Source: Prorocentrum cordatum
Taxonomy: Eukaryota > Sar > Dinophyceae > Prorocentrales > Prorocentraceae
Direction of reading: 5' to 3'
Length of the DNA stretch: 64,000 nucleotides
Assembly: GCA_963575745.1 (NCBI GenBank)
Contig: CAUYUJ010010424.1
Coordinates: 211,389 to 275,388, forward strand
Below the pieces are notes generated by a model, which was not told the DNA's origin, searched no databases, and was given only the letters and a program-made list of their open reading frames with translations. Below, one piece after another: positions 20,660 to 32,689 of this stretch; the first letter of the stretch is position 1, and every line of letters starts with the position of its first letter. Made by a program: the position numbers and the translations under genes.

Positions 20660-20995
20660 ATGGATATTGAGATCGATTGAGATCGATAGTGGGATCGATA
20701 CAGAGGACGACTGTAAGGTCGTCGTGAGACCGATAGTGAAGTCGATTCATTGAAATCGATAGTGAGATCAATCGTGAGGTCGATAGTGAGATCGATCGTG
20801 AGATCGATGGTGAAATCGATTGTGAGATCAATAGTGGGATCAAGAGGGCGACTGTAAGGTCGATCGTGAGACCGATAGTGAAGTCGATTCAATGAGATCG
20901 ATCGTGAGATCGATAGTGAGATCGAGTGTGAGATCGATAATGAGATCGATAGAGAAATTGGCAATGGGATCGATGGCGAGACCGATCGATAAGAA
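20660..20995 (+). repeat. 12-bp GATCGATAGTGA minisatellite
   Basis: About 25 imperfect dodecamers of GATCGATAGTGA and GATCGATCGTGA. One sub-block starting GACTGTAAGGTCGT...AAGTCGATTCA is repeated (20709 and 20848), giving a ~140-bp higher-order unit. It is very rich in GATC and ATCGAT sites. Short GGAACCCGGGAACC repeats follow at 21005-21110. Confidence 0.85.
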
Positions 20996-21199
20996 GATCG
21001 ACCAGGAACCCAGAAACCTGGGAACCCTGCCGCCCACCGAAATCGGCCCGGAATCCGGAACCAGGAACCTGGGAACTCGGGAACCCGGAACCGGGAACCC
21101 GGGAACCCAGCGTGCGACCAAAATCGGCGGGAAATGTTCGCCAAATCTTTCAACCTCCGCCAGGACCCCTTCAGTGCAAGCACTGATTGGGGAATGAAG

Positions 21200-21720
21200 C
21201 TGAACCGGCGTTTGTAATGACAGAGTTGCGGAATTGCAGCGAGCGATGGAGGAACAGCTGAGCACGCAAGACATCTTCGCCCAACTGGCCGACAAAGTGC
21301 GATCTAGCATCTAGCAAGGTTAATGCCAGACAGAACTCTAGAAGCGAATGAAAGGCACTCAGTCACTCAAGATATTCAACGGAGACAAGTCCAAGTTTCG
21401 AGAATGTGCCGATCGACTGCAGAACGCACTCGCGCAAGTCAACAGCGGATATCGTAAGGTCTTCAAGAGGCTGACTTCCAGCTTGGGGACAAGGTCTAGC
21501 TGTGCCGGACCCGGTCCAAGAAGGGGACAGTCAGGATCATGGTCAGCAGGGTGCCAGCAGCTCATTCTCCTAAACAGAGGATTTTTTGGATTCGGGACCT
21601 CCCAAGGCATCCCCGAAAACGACTACTGGCTCCTCCTCGCCTCCTATCCCAAAGCACCCCAAGAAAGGCTCCCCCTCGTTAATACCCACTGTGCCCCAAC
21701 GCTCCTGTTAGACGGGTGAG
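21200..21720 (+). pseudogene. gag-like retroelement scrap
   Basis: After two stops, the open frame from 21348 reads KIFNGDKSKFRECADRLQNA followed by LAQVNSGYRKVF. It is preceded in another frame by ELQRAMEEQLSTQDIFAQLA. FxGDKxxFxxWxxxL is typical of the N-terminal gag region of dinoflagellate Ty1/copia-like or related elements. Stops and frame changes show it is dead. From 21495 a further scrap reads like GDKV-LCRTRSKKGTVRIM in a shifted frame. It lies in the B-C intron. The assignment rests on remembered motif character only. Confidence 0.35.
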
Positions 21721-22204
21721 GCATCCTCGGGCCACCGTGTAGGAATCAAATCCCGAAGCCAAAAGCACGTTGTCATTTCACTCTGGGCCATCGCTTCTGG
21801 AACAAGGGAATCTGAAATTTCATAGATGGGATGTCCCGAGTGACGCTCATACAACCAGTACTTGTGAATGGGGTCCTCCCGCGCTCACCTGAACCTGGGG
21901 CAGAGGTCATCACTGATCAAGCCAATGTCCAGCTTTCGGGATTGCGTTCAGGACCTTCCCACGGCAGTGTTAACAAGGACTTCAGCTCCTTGCTTGCTTT
22001 TGGGCACCTGCTACAAGTGATGCACGAGCGCCCGAAGGGAAACGTTGTTGGCCATTCCCTCGAGGGCGGCGCCGCAAAAATGACTGGATGGCTGTTGGAC
22101 TTGTGCTGCACAGAGCAGGCGCTGGCAGCCATCCAATAGTGCCTGCTACGGATGAAGTAGGAGGCAGCGTTACGCATTGGGAATCGATGTTCGCAGGTCT
22201 AGAG
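21721..22204. other. No gene recognised
   Basis: One plus-strand frame (21831-22139) is open but matches nothing I know. It may be part of the retroelement remnant to its left. Confidence 0.35.
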
Positions 22205-22366
22205 GTCGACACCAACATCGGCGGTGTGCCGCCACCGAGAGACGATCCCGATCTCGGCGATGGTGGTAATATTATGACTTCAAGGTGACCGAAGTGTTAC
22301 CACCAACACCGAAATCTAGGATCATCTTTCCCCTGTGGAGGCAACCCCCTATGTTGGTGTTGGGGC
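22205..22366. repeat. ~60-bp inverted repeat (hairpin)
   Basis: CACCAACATCGGCGGTGTGC...GATGGTGGTAATA (22208-22272) is matched in inverse by TTACCACCAACACCGAAATC...CTATGTTGGTG (22300-22363), with a loop of about 30 bp. Direct copies of CGTTACGCMTTGGGAATCGA lie outside it at 22164 and 22387. Confidence 0.6.
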
Positions 22367-23224
22367 CCATTTCCAGGCCTCCCAACGTTACGCCTTGGGA
22401 ATCGATGTCCTCGCGCGGTCCGTCGCAGCCGATGGGCGGCTGGTGCATCCGTGCACGACTTGGCCGCGCGCACCCGGTTGGGGGTGGGGGGGCGAGGGGG
22501 ACGGCCTCCTGAGGCGGCGCGGGGCCAAGCCGGCAGGGGGCGTCTGTCGGGCCGATCGCAGCCGTGGATTCGGGGGCCGTGGATTAGCGTCGGGTCCCGT
22601 TTCCACGGGAACCCGCGGATGCCCCCCGCCGAGCGAGGCGGCACCCGGCCGCATTTCGGGGAGAGGGCACTTCCCCATATCCATGGATTCGGCGACCGCG
22701 CGCCAAATCCAGGGATCGCCAGTCCATGCTTGCGCGCCCCCGAGTCCGAGAAGCCGTTTCGCTTCACCAGAGGCCTTTCCAAAAGAGTTGCTGGGGCCTC
22801 CCGAGGAGGCCCCAGCCTTGTCACGACGCCCTTAGCCGCCCCCCTCGCGCTACTCCCCAGGGCGCGCCCCATCCCTTTGTTCCTCCTCCTCCTCCTCCTC
22901 CTCGTCCTCCTCCTCGTGGTCTTCTCGTATTTTTCCTGTTCCTCTCCTCGTCCTCCTCCTCCTCCTCCTCCTCCTCCTCCTCCTCCTCCTCCTCCTCCTC
23001 GTCCTCCTCGTCCGCCTTCTCGTCTTTTTCCGGTTCAGCTGAGGTAGAGATCCGCAGGGCTCGGGAGGCCACGGCCGCGCGCGCCCTGCCTGCCCACGCG
23101 GGCACCGGCAGGCGCGCTTCGCCGCATGAGCTCGCACCGGCGCCGCTCTCGATCGCCCGCTCGTCCTCTGCGTCGTTTCCCCCAAGGGGGCCACCCGCAG
23201 GGGACGTCTTCTATCAGGAGGCGG
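22367..23224. other. No gene recognised; CTC triplets 22880-23030
   Basis: GC-rich sequence, then a CTC/GTC triplet block. Long Ser, Glu and Arg frames follow the triplets. Confidence 0.5.
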
Positions 23225-23390
23225 AAAAACACACAGACACAATTAATCGTCGATTCCCAGGAAAATATTGGAAACTATGGGAAGTGCGGGGGAAGACAAA
23301 AACCCAGAAAAAATAAGAGAAAATATGGGGAATATTTTTAGTTGTGTGTATTTATTTGTGTGTCCTGGGGCCCCTTCATTCTAGGGGCCC
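23225..23390. mobile_element. AACACAGACACAA inverted-end element, copy 2
   Basis: AAACACACAGACACAATTAA, ATTCCCAGGAAAATATTGG, AAAATATGGGGAATAT and AGTTGTGTGTATTTATTTGT match, in order, blocks of 16965-17100. The right end leads to TCCTGGGGCCCC, like TCCCTGGGCCC in copy 1. It lies within the B-C intron. Confidence 0.5.
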
Positions 23391-23639
23391 GCCCGCCCGC
23401 CCCCCTCTCAGGATACTGTTGCCCCGTTGGTGGCGCCAGATCCCACAGGGGGGTGCGCCGTGCCGGTGCGCGCGGGCGTGCGCGGGGCTGCCCACAGCGA
23501 GACGTTTTCGCTTCAGCGGCCGCCCGCCCCCCGCTCCCCCCCCCCGCCCGAGCGGATGACGCACGGCGTCGCCGAAAGACCTAAGAAGATTGTGCCCCGC
23601 GGCGCGAGCGCAGCCGCGCTCCATGGTCTGGGTTCAAAA

Positions 23640-23950
23640 ACACACGTGGGAAAAAAAACACACGTGTGTTAAAAAAAACGCACACGTGTTTTTTTACGCA
23701 CGTGTTTTTTCCACACGTGGTGTGTTTGTGTGTGTGTGTGTCTGTGTGTCTGTGTCTCTGTGTCTGTGTGTCTGTGTGTCTGTGTGTCTGTGTGTCTGTG
23801 TGTCTGTGTGTCTGTGTGTCTGTGTGTCTGTGTGTCTGTGTGTCTGTGTGTCTGTGTGTCTGTGTGTCTGTGTGTCTGTGTGTGTGTCTGTGTGTGTCTG
23901 TGTGTCTGTGTGTCTGTGTCTGTCTGTGTGTCTGTGTGTCTGTGTGTTGG

Positions 23951-23989
<39 letters not shown>

Positions 23990-24156
23990 GTGTCCTGTGT
24001 GTCTGTGTGTCTGTGTGTCTGTGTGTCTGTGTGTGTGTGGGTGCGTGTGTGCGTGTGTGTGTGTGTGCGTGTGCGTGTGCGTGCGTGTGTGTGTGCGTGT
24101 GCGTGTGCGTGTGCGTGCGTGTGCGCGTGCGCGCGCGTGCGCGTGCGCGTGCGTGC

Positions 24157-24223
<67 letters not shown>

Positions 24224-24290
24224 TGTGTGTGTGTGTGTGTGTGTGGTGTGGTGTGTGTTTTTCCCACGTGTGTGTGTGTGTGTTTTTTCC
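23640..24290 (+). repeat. TG mosaic array 1 with CACGTG-rich borders
   Basis: (GTGTGTCT)n at 23730-24040, then GTGC, GCGT and GTGT phases to 24245. Both borders contain poly-T/poly-A runs and CACACGTG motifs (CACGTGGGAAAAAAAACACA near 23645, TTTTTCCCACGTGTGTG near 24258). The array at 27105-27515 has similar borders. The several-hundred-residue Cys/Val or His/Thr frames on both strands are artefacts. Confidence 0.85.
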
Positions 24291-24639
24291 CGAGAGGCGC
24301 CTCCGCCCGAGAGGCCGCGCGGGCCTGGCGTGGACAAGGGCGCGCCCCGTCGCGGCGCAGGAGAGGGCGGGGGGGGGGGGGGGCGGCGGGGCTCCGACGA
24401 GCCCGTCCGTGCCTCTCGCGCGTCTGCGCCGAGGAGCCTCCACTCCTCCTGCGCCCCCATCGCCCTTCGTCCGCCGTGTGCCGAGTGAGGCAGGCAGACA
24501 GGACCCTTGTTGGTTCGGGAGTGGGCTCTGGGTTCCGGGCCGCTTCTTAGGTCTTCGCGCGGGGAACCTCTTCAAGGCCGAGGCTCGCCGCGGCCACAGG
24601 AGCCCCTTCGTTCCTTTCGTCTGCTCGTGCCCTACGGCA

Positions 24640-24865
24640 GCACGATGGCCCGCGCTGATGTCTCGGATCTGCGCTGGGGCCCCCCTGGCGGCGCCTCTTG
24701 CGCCGCCCCTGGCGCACTTTGCGCGGGCGGGGCGGGGGTCCATCGCAGATCCAAGAAATCCGCTCGGACCGACAGTTCGTGTTTGTGCAGTGTGTTGTTC
24801 TTCTGGCTCTATCAGTCCAACATTTGACAATCCGGTGGGGCTTCAACTCGGGCTGAAGCCCCGAA
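24640..24865 (+). repeat. Dispersed ~200-bp repeat, copy 1
   Basis: CGCAGATCCAAGAAATCCGC, CGGACCGACAGTTCGTGTT, TCTGGCTCTATCAGTCCAAC and CAATCCGGTGGGGCTTCA match blocks of 32395-32600 in the same order and spacing. It resembles a SINE or a short retroposed sequence, but I see no pol III boxes that I trust. Confidence 0.6.
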
Positions 24866-25271
24866 TGGTCGACAAGGCAGTGTCGAGGTCAACCCAAGAA
24901 GTCCGAGTTTCCGGAGCTATTACCATAGAGTCGCACTCCCCCTCCTTCCAACCCTCTGCGAGGGAATTTCGCTCGACCTTTGAAAGAGCTCGATTTCCAT
25001 CGACATCTGAGGGGCAACGGCCCCCCCGCTGCGCTCTCAACACGGCCGCGCCCCGGCGCGCTTAGTGCAGCGTCTCGTCTGGTCTCGTCTCGTCTCTCGT
25101 CCAGTCCCTACACCGCGGTGGGTCCGCTCGTTTTGCTCGGCGAGCAGAGTCGCCCATCTGGCCCCGAGAAAGCACAGGGCATGGGGAGAGCCTCGGTCTT
25201 GAGGCCGCCATCTTCGGCTTGAAGAAGTCGGAGTTGCGGTCGACAACTCACCAAATCATTGCGCTCCCAAG

Positions 25272-25323
25272 GCGAATGGTCTCCGCGGCGCAGTTCGTCG
25301 AGGACGTGAACTCCGATCCCGTG
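25272..25323 (+). CDS. Aminotransferase exon C
   Basis: Completes the Trp codon, then encodes RMVSAAQFVEDVNSDPV, a segment that in this enzyme family lies between the DE-x-Y strand and the PLP-lysine strand. The acceptor is CCCAAG|GCG and the donor is CCCGTG|GTGCCT. Beyond the donor the frame enters CGT-repeat sequence. Length is 52 nt. It joins exactly in frame to exons B and D. Confidence 0.75.
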
Positions 25324-25329
25324 GTGCCT

Positions 25330-25670
25330 ATCGGCGTCGTCGCCGCCGCCGTCGTCGTCCCAAGTCGTCGCCGCCGTCGCTGCCGTCCGTCGTGGCACGT
25401 TGTCGTCGCACTTCGTCCTCGTCCTCGTCGTCGCCGTCGCCGTGGCCGTCGCCGTGGCCGTGGCCGTGGCCGTCGCCCGTCGCCCGTCGCCAGTTGTCCG
25501 TCGTCCGTCGTCCGTCGACCGTCGACCGTCGACAGTCTACCGTCGACCGTCGACCGTAGTCTTTCGTCGTCGTCGTCGTCGTCGACTTCATCTTCATCGT
25601 CATCGTCCGTTGCTGCCATCCGCCGCCGCCGTCCGTCGTAGCCGTCCGTCGCCGTCTTCCGTCGTCCGCT
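25330..25670. repeat. CGT/GTC triplet and CGTCGACC repeats
   Basis: Imperfect (CGTCGC)n, (CCGTGG)n and (GTCGACC)n immediately inside the C-D intron. Poly-Arg, poly-Val and poly-Asp frames are artefacts. Confidence 0.8.
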
Positions 25671-26189
25671 AGAGCCTGCAAGCAACGCGGACAGATCTCA
25701 CGGCGGGCGTTTTCTTTTGGCTGCCTGGGTTTCCCTTGTGATCTGGGCGTCGCAGCATGAATTGCGACGGCCGGTTTTGACACTCTCGGCGTCTCTGGAG
25801 GCCGAATCCCGCTCTGAGGGCCGTCAACAAAAATTGTGAATGGATGAAATGCTGGCCGAAGAGAAGGGGTCGATATCGGAGGTAGACCACAGCATTGTTC
25901 TGGCAGTCCCGTGGATCGGCGTCGTTCTCTTTATGTTTTCGTGTTGATGTCATCCTATGGCCTACCATTGGCGGCCAATGACGACGTCGGATTCGCGCCA
26001 AGACGCTGTTTTGGCTAATCGGCCAGGCCCGCTTCGTTGCAAAACATCTCACGAATCGAAGATCACGAAGCGCTGTGTTGGTTGACCCCTGATCGTGGTC
26101 CTTCAGGGCCCACACTACAACAGCAGCAACAAACATCAGCGTCGGATGAGGGCGTCTTGGATTGTGTGTGTTTCTGGTACTGTGTGCAC

Positions 26190-26490
26190 CGGTTAGGTGC
26201 AACCCTAGACCCGACGCGGAAGGAAAAGAAAGTGGGGACGCACCCCACGGATGCCCTCCGTGCGGCACGCAGCACTCTACCCTGGGTGCGACGATGTCGG
26301 AAGGGAGGGCTCAGCCCCAGCTCACTGATCTTGCAACGTTCAGGTGCGACCCCAGACCCAGGGCGGAAAGGGGGAGGAGGCGGGGGCGAACACCACGGAC
26401 GCCCTCAGTGCGACCCGGACACCCTGCTCTGGGTGTCACGATAGCTGCAGGGAGGGCTCAGCCCCGCTCCACCGACGTTGCACAGGGGTT
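26190..26490 (+). repeat. 147-bp tandem duplication
   Basis: GGTTAGGTGCAACCCTAGAC (26191) and AGGTGCGACCCCAGACCC (26342) start two units that both carry GCGGAAAGGG, CCACGGATGCCCTC, CCCTGGGTG and GGGAGGGCTCAGCCCC. A third GGTTAGGTGCG begins near 26487 and then diverges. Confidence 0.75.
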
Positions 26491-27104
26491 AGGTGCGCCG
26501 CCCTCGCTTCCTCGTCGCTAACGGCTGGGCTCGGTGCGTCGGAGAACACGGGGACGGAGGCAGGGGAGAGCCTGGATCGGTTGTTGCTATTCTCGGGGTG
26601 GCCCAGATGGCCTCCAGGGCACCCCTCACGAGGCCCAGAGGGCCCCAGGGGCTCAAAAATGGAGCGAAAAGCTGGGGGCACCTAGGGCCAGGGGCACTTC
26701 TAGCAACACCCGATTGGACATCCCTCTTCGCTGCGGCCGGAAAGCGGAGACCAGCATCACAATCGCGAGTAGCGCGACGAGCCCCAGTCGTAGCCTCGGG
26801 AGCAATTTTGCGGAGTAGCGAGCCCTGGGCCCAGACCTGGCATTGTTGAGTGGACTGGGGGACGCAGCGGCGCCTCGCCAGGGTCCAGCTCACCCGAAAG
26901 CGGGCCTAGTGTGGGCGCCGAAGTGGAAGTCACCACGAGCAACGGCGTTCCCCGGCACGGGGCTGGTGCAAGCGATGTGGTTCTGCCAGCGCGCGAGGTG
27001 CCTGCGGGTCTGGCCCCTGCCCCTGGCGACCCCAGGCCCGCCAGTGAAGGTGGCGTGCAGGATCAGGCAGACGCCCACGCCGCGTACGGAACCAGGCAAA
27101 AAAC

Positions 27105-27515
<411 letters not shown>

Positions 27516-27808
27516 CGGACAGGTTGCGGGGGCGACCGATCCCTTCCACTCGACCGAAGACGCCCCGCAGCAGTGTTTTGCCCCCTGGCACTTGGGTTCG
27601 AGTGCTGGACACGGATGGCCAGGTCCATGCGAACTTCCACGATGTTGCCGTCTGCCGAGAGGCCCCCGTGGCAAGGTACCCCGACGGGACGCGCGGCTGG
27701 CAGCGGAACCCAGCGACACAATCCAGCCGGGGCGGCGCGTGGCGACCGTCCTGTGCAGTCCGCCAGGGCCGCGGCGGTAGCCGGAGACTTGGTCATCGCC
27801 GGCAAGCA

Positions 27809-28882
27809 TCAGAACGGGAGCGAGGGCTGCCCCAGCGCCAGTCTGCGAGGGGAAACGCCTCCGCCTACACGGGGTGAGTTCCTGCTCCTCGTCAACGGCA
27901 CCTCCACTGCTTCGCGGGGCACCCGCGCCCTCTCACCTCGGATTACAGCAAGCTGGGCAAAAGGCGGGCGCGCCCTGTAGACGTCCCAGCACGCGTCCTG
28001 TTCGACTTCCTCAACTCGAAGGGAGCCCAGGCGGCCCGTGCCAGGGGGATGCAACAAACAGGCGGTCGACCTGGTGCGGCCTAGAGCAGATATTGCGCTG
28101 CGCGCGGCGGCGGCGCCCGCGACCCTGGCCGGCGCGACGCCAGTTTCCTTCGCTGCTTCCTCCGCCAACGCAGCCCCACACATTCCTTCCCCGATTCGGC
28201 GCCCCGACTTGGCCCACCTTGTCCGCCCGGGCAGCGGGGGGCGCCGGCTTCCGCCGCAGTGTTTGCCCAGCCACGGAGCGCCGCGCGCTGCCCACCCTAG
28301 CGATAGCGACGAGCGGCGGTCCTGGCTCTCCCCTTGGCCCACCCTTTCCACCTGGGCAGTGGGGGCCGCCCCCCTCCCTCCGCGCGCCGCCGCGGCGCCC
28401 GGGCTGCTGCCTGCAGCTGCCTCGCGCTCGGGGTCCCGGGCCTGGTCTTGCCGCCTGTTCCCCCGCGTTCTCTCTCCGCGCGCCGCCGTGGCGCCGAGCT
28501 GCTGGCTGGGGCGCCGGGTTTGGTCTTGCGGCTCGGCCGCCTTCCGCTGGCCCGGCATTTTGTGCTGGACGCGCCCCCCTTGGCGATGCCTTGTCGCCGC
28601 CCTTTCCGCGCCTCCACCCCGGGAGCGCGCAGCCACCGCCTGGCGCTTCAGGCCCTTGAGTGTTTCGTACACTTGACTCGCGAGGCTCTTTCTGGAACCT
28701 GCGGTGAGGCCCGCCGCCGCTGGAATCCCGGCGCAGCAGCCGCCGCGCGTAGTCCCCGCCGTCGGGGCTAGCGCGCCACCCGCTTCGGGCGTGATCCGCC
28801 CCCCTGAGCGGCCTTCGCCGTGTTTCCCCCCCCTTCGGCCTCCTGCCTGTCCTTCTTCCCCCCCCCCTGCATGGCGGCACAT
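27809..28882 (-). CDS. Doubtful minus-strand GC-rich ORF of unknown product
   Basis: A 357-codon frame, rich in Arg, Ala and Gly, is open on the minus strand. The opposite strand is also open for about 260 codons, and the region has internal repeats of the CGCGCCGCCG kind, so the frame could be compositional chance. No domain is recognisable. It lies inside the C-D intron of the aminotransferase. Confidence 0.12.
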   Translation of the reverse strand: MCRHAGGGEEGQAGGRRGGKHGEGRSGGRITPEAGGALAPTAGTTRGGCCAGIPAAAGLTAGSRKSLASQVYETLKGLKRQAVAARSRGGGAERAATRHRQGGRVQHKMPGQRKAAEPQDQTRRPSQQLGATAARGERTRGNRRQDQARDPEREAAAGSSPGAAAARGGRGAAPTAQVERVGQGESQDRRSSLSLGWAARGAPWLGKHCGGSRRPPLPGRTRWAKSGRRIGEGMCGAALAEEAAKETGVAPARVAGAAAARSAISALGRTRSTACLLHPPGTGRLGSLRVEEVEQDACWDVYRARPPFAQLAVIRGERARVPREAVEVPLTRSRNSPRVGGGVSPRRLALGQPSLPF

Positions 28883-29454
28883 TTCGCTACAACGGTGCCC
28901 CCGTTTCGTTAGCTCGTCCGCCAGCGCAGTTATTCAGCGTAGCCGCCGACGCAAAACAAGTTTTTGGTGCTGCGCCCAACCCTCCCATGGAGCTCGGCTG
29001 TTGGTCCGGATCCGCCACTTTTGCGCGCCATGCATTCATACCCTTCAAGGAGCCCCACCTGTGACCCCAGTGGGACACTCCGCATGGCGCACGCGGGCCC
29101 ACTTCCAAAAAAACCCTGACGTTTCGTGACCACGTTGGAAAATCTACATGACCCCTTCGGACGTTTCGAGCGTTGCTGCGCCGGGACCTGGCCACGAGAA
29201 TCCCCCGATGTCGTCGATCGCTTCTTCCCTGCGACCGATGTGCCCAGCGGCACGGATGGGAGCGGCCAAGATGGGGGACGTAAGTGATGACGGGGGGGGG
29301 GGCATACAGTCAACCCGCTTAGTAAAGATGGCCAACCTTCCCAGTGTACCCTCGCATCCCTGTTCCTCGGCCCATCCTTCGTCAGTTTCGGTGGCCACGC
29401 CCCGTTCGAAAATCTTCGAACTGGGCGCCCAAGTCCTTTACATCGTTATCGCGC
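28883..29454. other. No gene recognised
   Basis: Mixed-composition, mostly non-repetitive sequence in the C-D intron. Confidence 0.4.
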
Positions 29455-31432
29455 AGCCTGGCTATACGGGGTGGCTGTGTCATGGCTGGGGCCACCAGAT
29501 CTCTCACATCTCATTGCCCCCGTTTTTTTCCAACCATCCTGTGGTGTGGGGTCCTCGTTTTGAAGAGACGGTCCCCGCGTTCTCCTCCTCTCCTCTCCTC
29601 TCCTCTCCTCCTCCCCCTCCTCCTCCCTCCTCCCCCTCTTCCTTGCGTTTCTCCCACCCACTACAGCGTTTCGTAGCCTCATAGGGAGCTCTACCGAAAG
29701 CTCCAGTGCCATCGTCCACATGCTTCCCCCCCAGTCAGTACAGCGCTTCCTGGCCCCATAGGGAGCTCCACCGAAGGCCCCAGTGCCACCGTCCACATGC
29801 GTTCCCTCCAGTCAATACAGCGTTTCGTGGCCCTATTGGGAGCTCCACCGAAGGCCCCAGTGCCACCGTCCACATGCGCCCCCCCAGTCAGCACAGCGTT
29901 TCGTAGCCCCCAGTGCCACTGTCCACATGCGCCCCCCCACTCAGTACAGCGCTTCGTGGTCCCATAGGGAGCTCCACCGAAGGCCCCAGTGCCACAGTTC
30001 ACATGCGTCCCCCCTACTCAATACAGCGCTTCGTGGCCCCATAGGGATCTCCACCGAAGGCCCCAGTGCCACTGTCCACATGCGTCCCCCCACTCAATAC
30101 AGCGCTTCGCGGCCCTATAGGGAACTCCGCCGAAGGCCCCAGTGCCACAGTTCACGTGTGTCTCCCCCGCTCAGTACAACGCTTCGTGGCCCCATAGGGA
30201 GCCCCACCGAAGACCCCAGTGACACCGTCCACATGCGTCCCACTCACTACAGCGTTTCGTGGCCCCATAGGGAGCTCCACCGAAGGCCCCAGTGCCACCG
30301 TCCACATGTTTCCCCCCCGGTCAGTACAGCGCTTCCTGGCCCCATAGGGAGCTCCACCGAAGGCCCCAGTGCCACCGTCCACATGCGTCCCTCCCACTCA
30401 GTACAGCGCTTCGTGGCCCCATAGGGAACTCCACCGAAGGCCCCAGTGCCACCGTCCACATGCGTCCCCCCAGTCAGTACAGCGCTTCGTGGCCCCATAG
30501 GGAGCTCCACCGAAGGCCCCAGTGCCACTGTCCACATGCGTCCCCCCCACTCAGTACAACGCTTCCTGGCCCCATAGGGAGCTCCACCGAAGGGTCCAGT
30601 GCCACCGTCCACATGCGTCCCCCCCACTCAGTACAGCGCTTCGTGGCCCCACAGGGAGCTCCACCGAAGCCCCCAGTGGGACCGTCCGAGTGCGTCCTAA
30701 AACACTCAATTTGGAATTTTCACGCACCCATTACATCGTTTCGTGGCCCCAGCCCCAGTGCCACCGTCCGCATGCGTCCCGCACACCCAATGTGGCATTT
30801 TCACCCACCCAGTGCAGCGTTTCGTGGCCCCACAGGGAGCTCCACCGAAGGCCCCAGTGGGACCGTCCGCAAGCGTCCCGAAACACCCATTGTGACATTT
30901 TCACCCACCCAGTCCAGCATTTCGTGGCCCCGTAAGGAACTCCACCGAAGGCCCCAGTGCCACCGTCCGCATGCGTCCCGAATGCCCAACGTGGTATTTT
31001 TACCCACCCAATACAGCGTTTCGTGGCCCCTTAGTGAGCTCCACCGAAGCCCCCAGTGGGACCCGTATGCGCCCTGGAAGCCCAAGTTTGCATTTTCGCA
31101 CACCCAATACAGCGTTTCGTGGCCCCACTGGGAGTTCCACCGAAGCCTCCAGCGGGACCGTCCGCATGCGCCCCGGAAGCCCAATTTGGCATTTTCACTT
31201 GCCCAGTGCAGCGCTTCGTGGCCCCATAGGGAGCTCCACCGAAGCCCCCAGTGGGACCGTCCGCATGCCGCATGCGTCACGGAAGCCTTACTTGACACAC
31301 CGCTCACCCAGAACAGCGTTCCCCCCCACCCAGTGCAGCGCTTCGTGGCCCCATAGGGAGTTTCACCGAAGAAGATGTTCACAATTGCGGTACCCACAAC
31401 TGCATATGGTTGGGTCCTTCGCCAGGATAACT
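29455..31432 (+). mobile_element. Composite repetitive element, copy B
   Basis: Head CCAACCATCCTGTGGTGTGG then GGTCCTCGTTTT (29530-29561) is followed by a CT-rich tract. About 20 core units follow (TTCGTGGCCCCATAGGGAGC, TCCACCGAAGGCCCCAGTGC, CACCGTCCACATGCGTCC). The tail reads CACAACTGCATATGGTTGGG then TCCTTCGCCAGGATAA (31398-31432). Core units of the first part are mutually closer (GCCACCGTCCACATG type), and the later part carries the longer GGCATTTTCACCCACCCAG unit also seen in copy A. It lies in the C-D intron. Confidence 0.7.
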
Positions 31433-32394
31433 TCTTTCGGCGCGCCCCGTGGCCCGCTTCGTCCGCGCACATGCCTGGAGACATGATGCGCCAATCCAGC
31501 AGGTTTTCACGAGCAGCCACATGTCATATGTATCCGCGGCGCGCGATGGGGGGAACTGCGAAGGAGAAGGCCCTCTCAGAACGAGTCGGGGCATCTCAGA
31601 AACCCTCCAGCCTTCTGAGAAGTTTTCAGTGTCGTCGGGGCAGGCTTCGAAAACTTGCCAGAACGAGGGGGAACTTCCGAGCTTTCTGAACAAGGCCTTT
31701 TAGTTGTCACTCCCCCCCGGGCGCGCCACCCAGATTGAATCCACATTCCCACTCGGCGGACCCGACCGCGCAACACCAACAAGGAACTCTTGCAGTTCAC
31801 CGCGGAAATCTGACACCGCGCTCGAAACCCTAATACTATCCATCGGTGGTCTGTTGTGAAAGCGGACCACCCCAAGCAAAGCGTTGTTTTATTTGACCCG
31901 TGCACCCGAGAAGCGGGACGACGCGGGGGAGGTGCAGAGGTGCCCCCGCCCCTGGCGGACGGTCTGCAGGCTGAAGGGGGAGCGCCAGAGCAGCGTCCCT
32001 GCTGGGCGTTTCCGGAGCCCCGCGCAGCCGTCGCGGCATCCCGTCGTCGGCGCCCTGGGGCGCCCCCGCGGCAGCTGGGTTTCCGACGATCACATTTGTT
32101 CCACCCTGGCTTCTTTCTCTTCGTGGATTTCGGCCTCCAGGGCCCGTTCTCGGGCAGCGGGGGCGTCAACGGCGGACCCCCGACGCCAAGCTACCCCTCG
32201 GGAGGGGGTCGGGATCTCTGGGGCTGCGGACTGAACAGAAAACATATCAGAAGACGTCTGGGGGGATTCCGCGGGGACAGCACACCGGGGGTAGGTTTCG
32301 GCAGCGCCTGCCGAAAGGCGGGGGTGAACCGCACCGCGTCTTGCCTGTCGAAACAGAAGGGGAACAGAGATGAGCTCGGAGACCTGCTCGGATT
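31433..32394. other. No gene recognised
   Basis: GC-rich intronic sequence. Frames on both strands are open for 80-400 codons without recognisable domains. Confidence 0.4.
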
Positions 32395-32600
32395 TCTTGG
32401 ACCAGTGCTGAACCTCCCGGGCGGCGCCCCCAGCGACGCCCCGCGCGCTCCGCACGCTAGGCAGGGGGGTTCAGCGCAGATCCAAGGAGTCCGCGCGGAC
32501 CGACAGTTTGTGTTCATGCAGTTGTCATTCCTCTGGCTCTGTAAGTCCAACGTGTGGCAATCCGATGAGGCTTCAGCTCAGGGGGTGAAAGCCCTTTGTC
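32395..32600 (+). repeat. Dispersed ~200-bp repeat, copy 2
   Basis: CGCAGATCCAAGGAGTCCGC, CGGACCGACAGTTTGTGTT, TCTGGCTCTGTAAGTCCAAC and CAATCCGATGAGGCTTCA align with 24640-24865. Confidence 0.6.
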
Positions 32601-32689
32601 TGTGTTGGTGTCCTCTCCGCGGCGGGAGCAGGGGCGGCGCTCCAGTGCTGCTCGACGGCGCTCGCGATCCCTGGGCCCGCGTGTGTCTG

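Noticed and set aside
23581-25065. 491-codon plus-strand frame
   Set aside because: TG array artefact running into GC-rich sequence. Its end has no domain.
25219-25641. A 140-codon Arg/Ser-rich gene
   Set aside because: Only residues encoded at 25272-25323 are protein-like (exon C). The rest is CGT-repeat intron.
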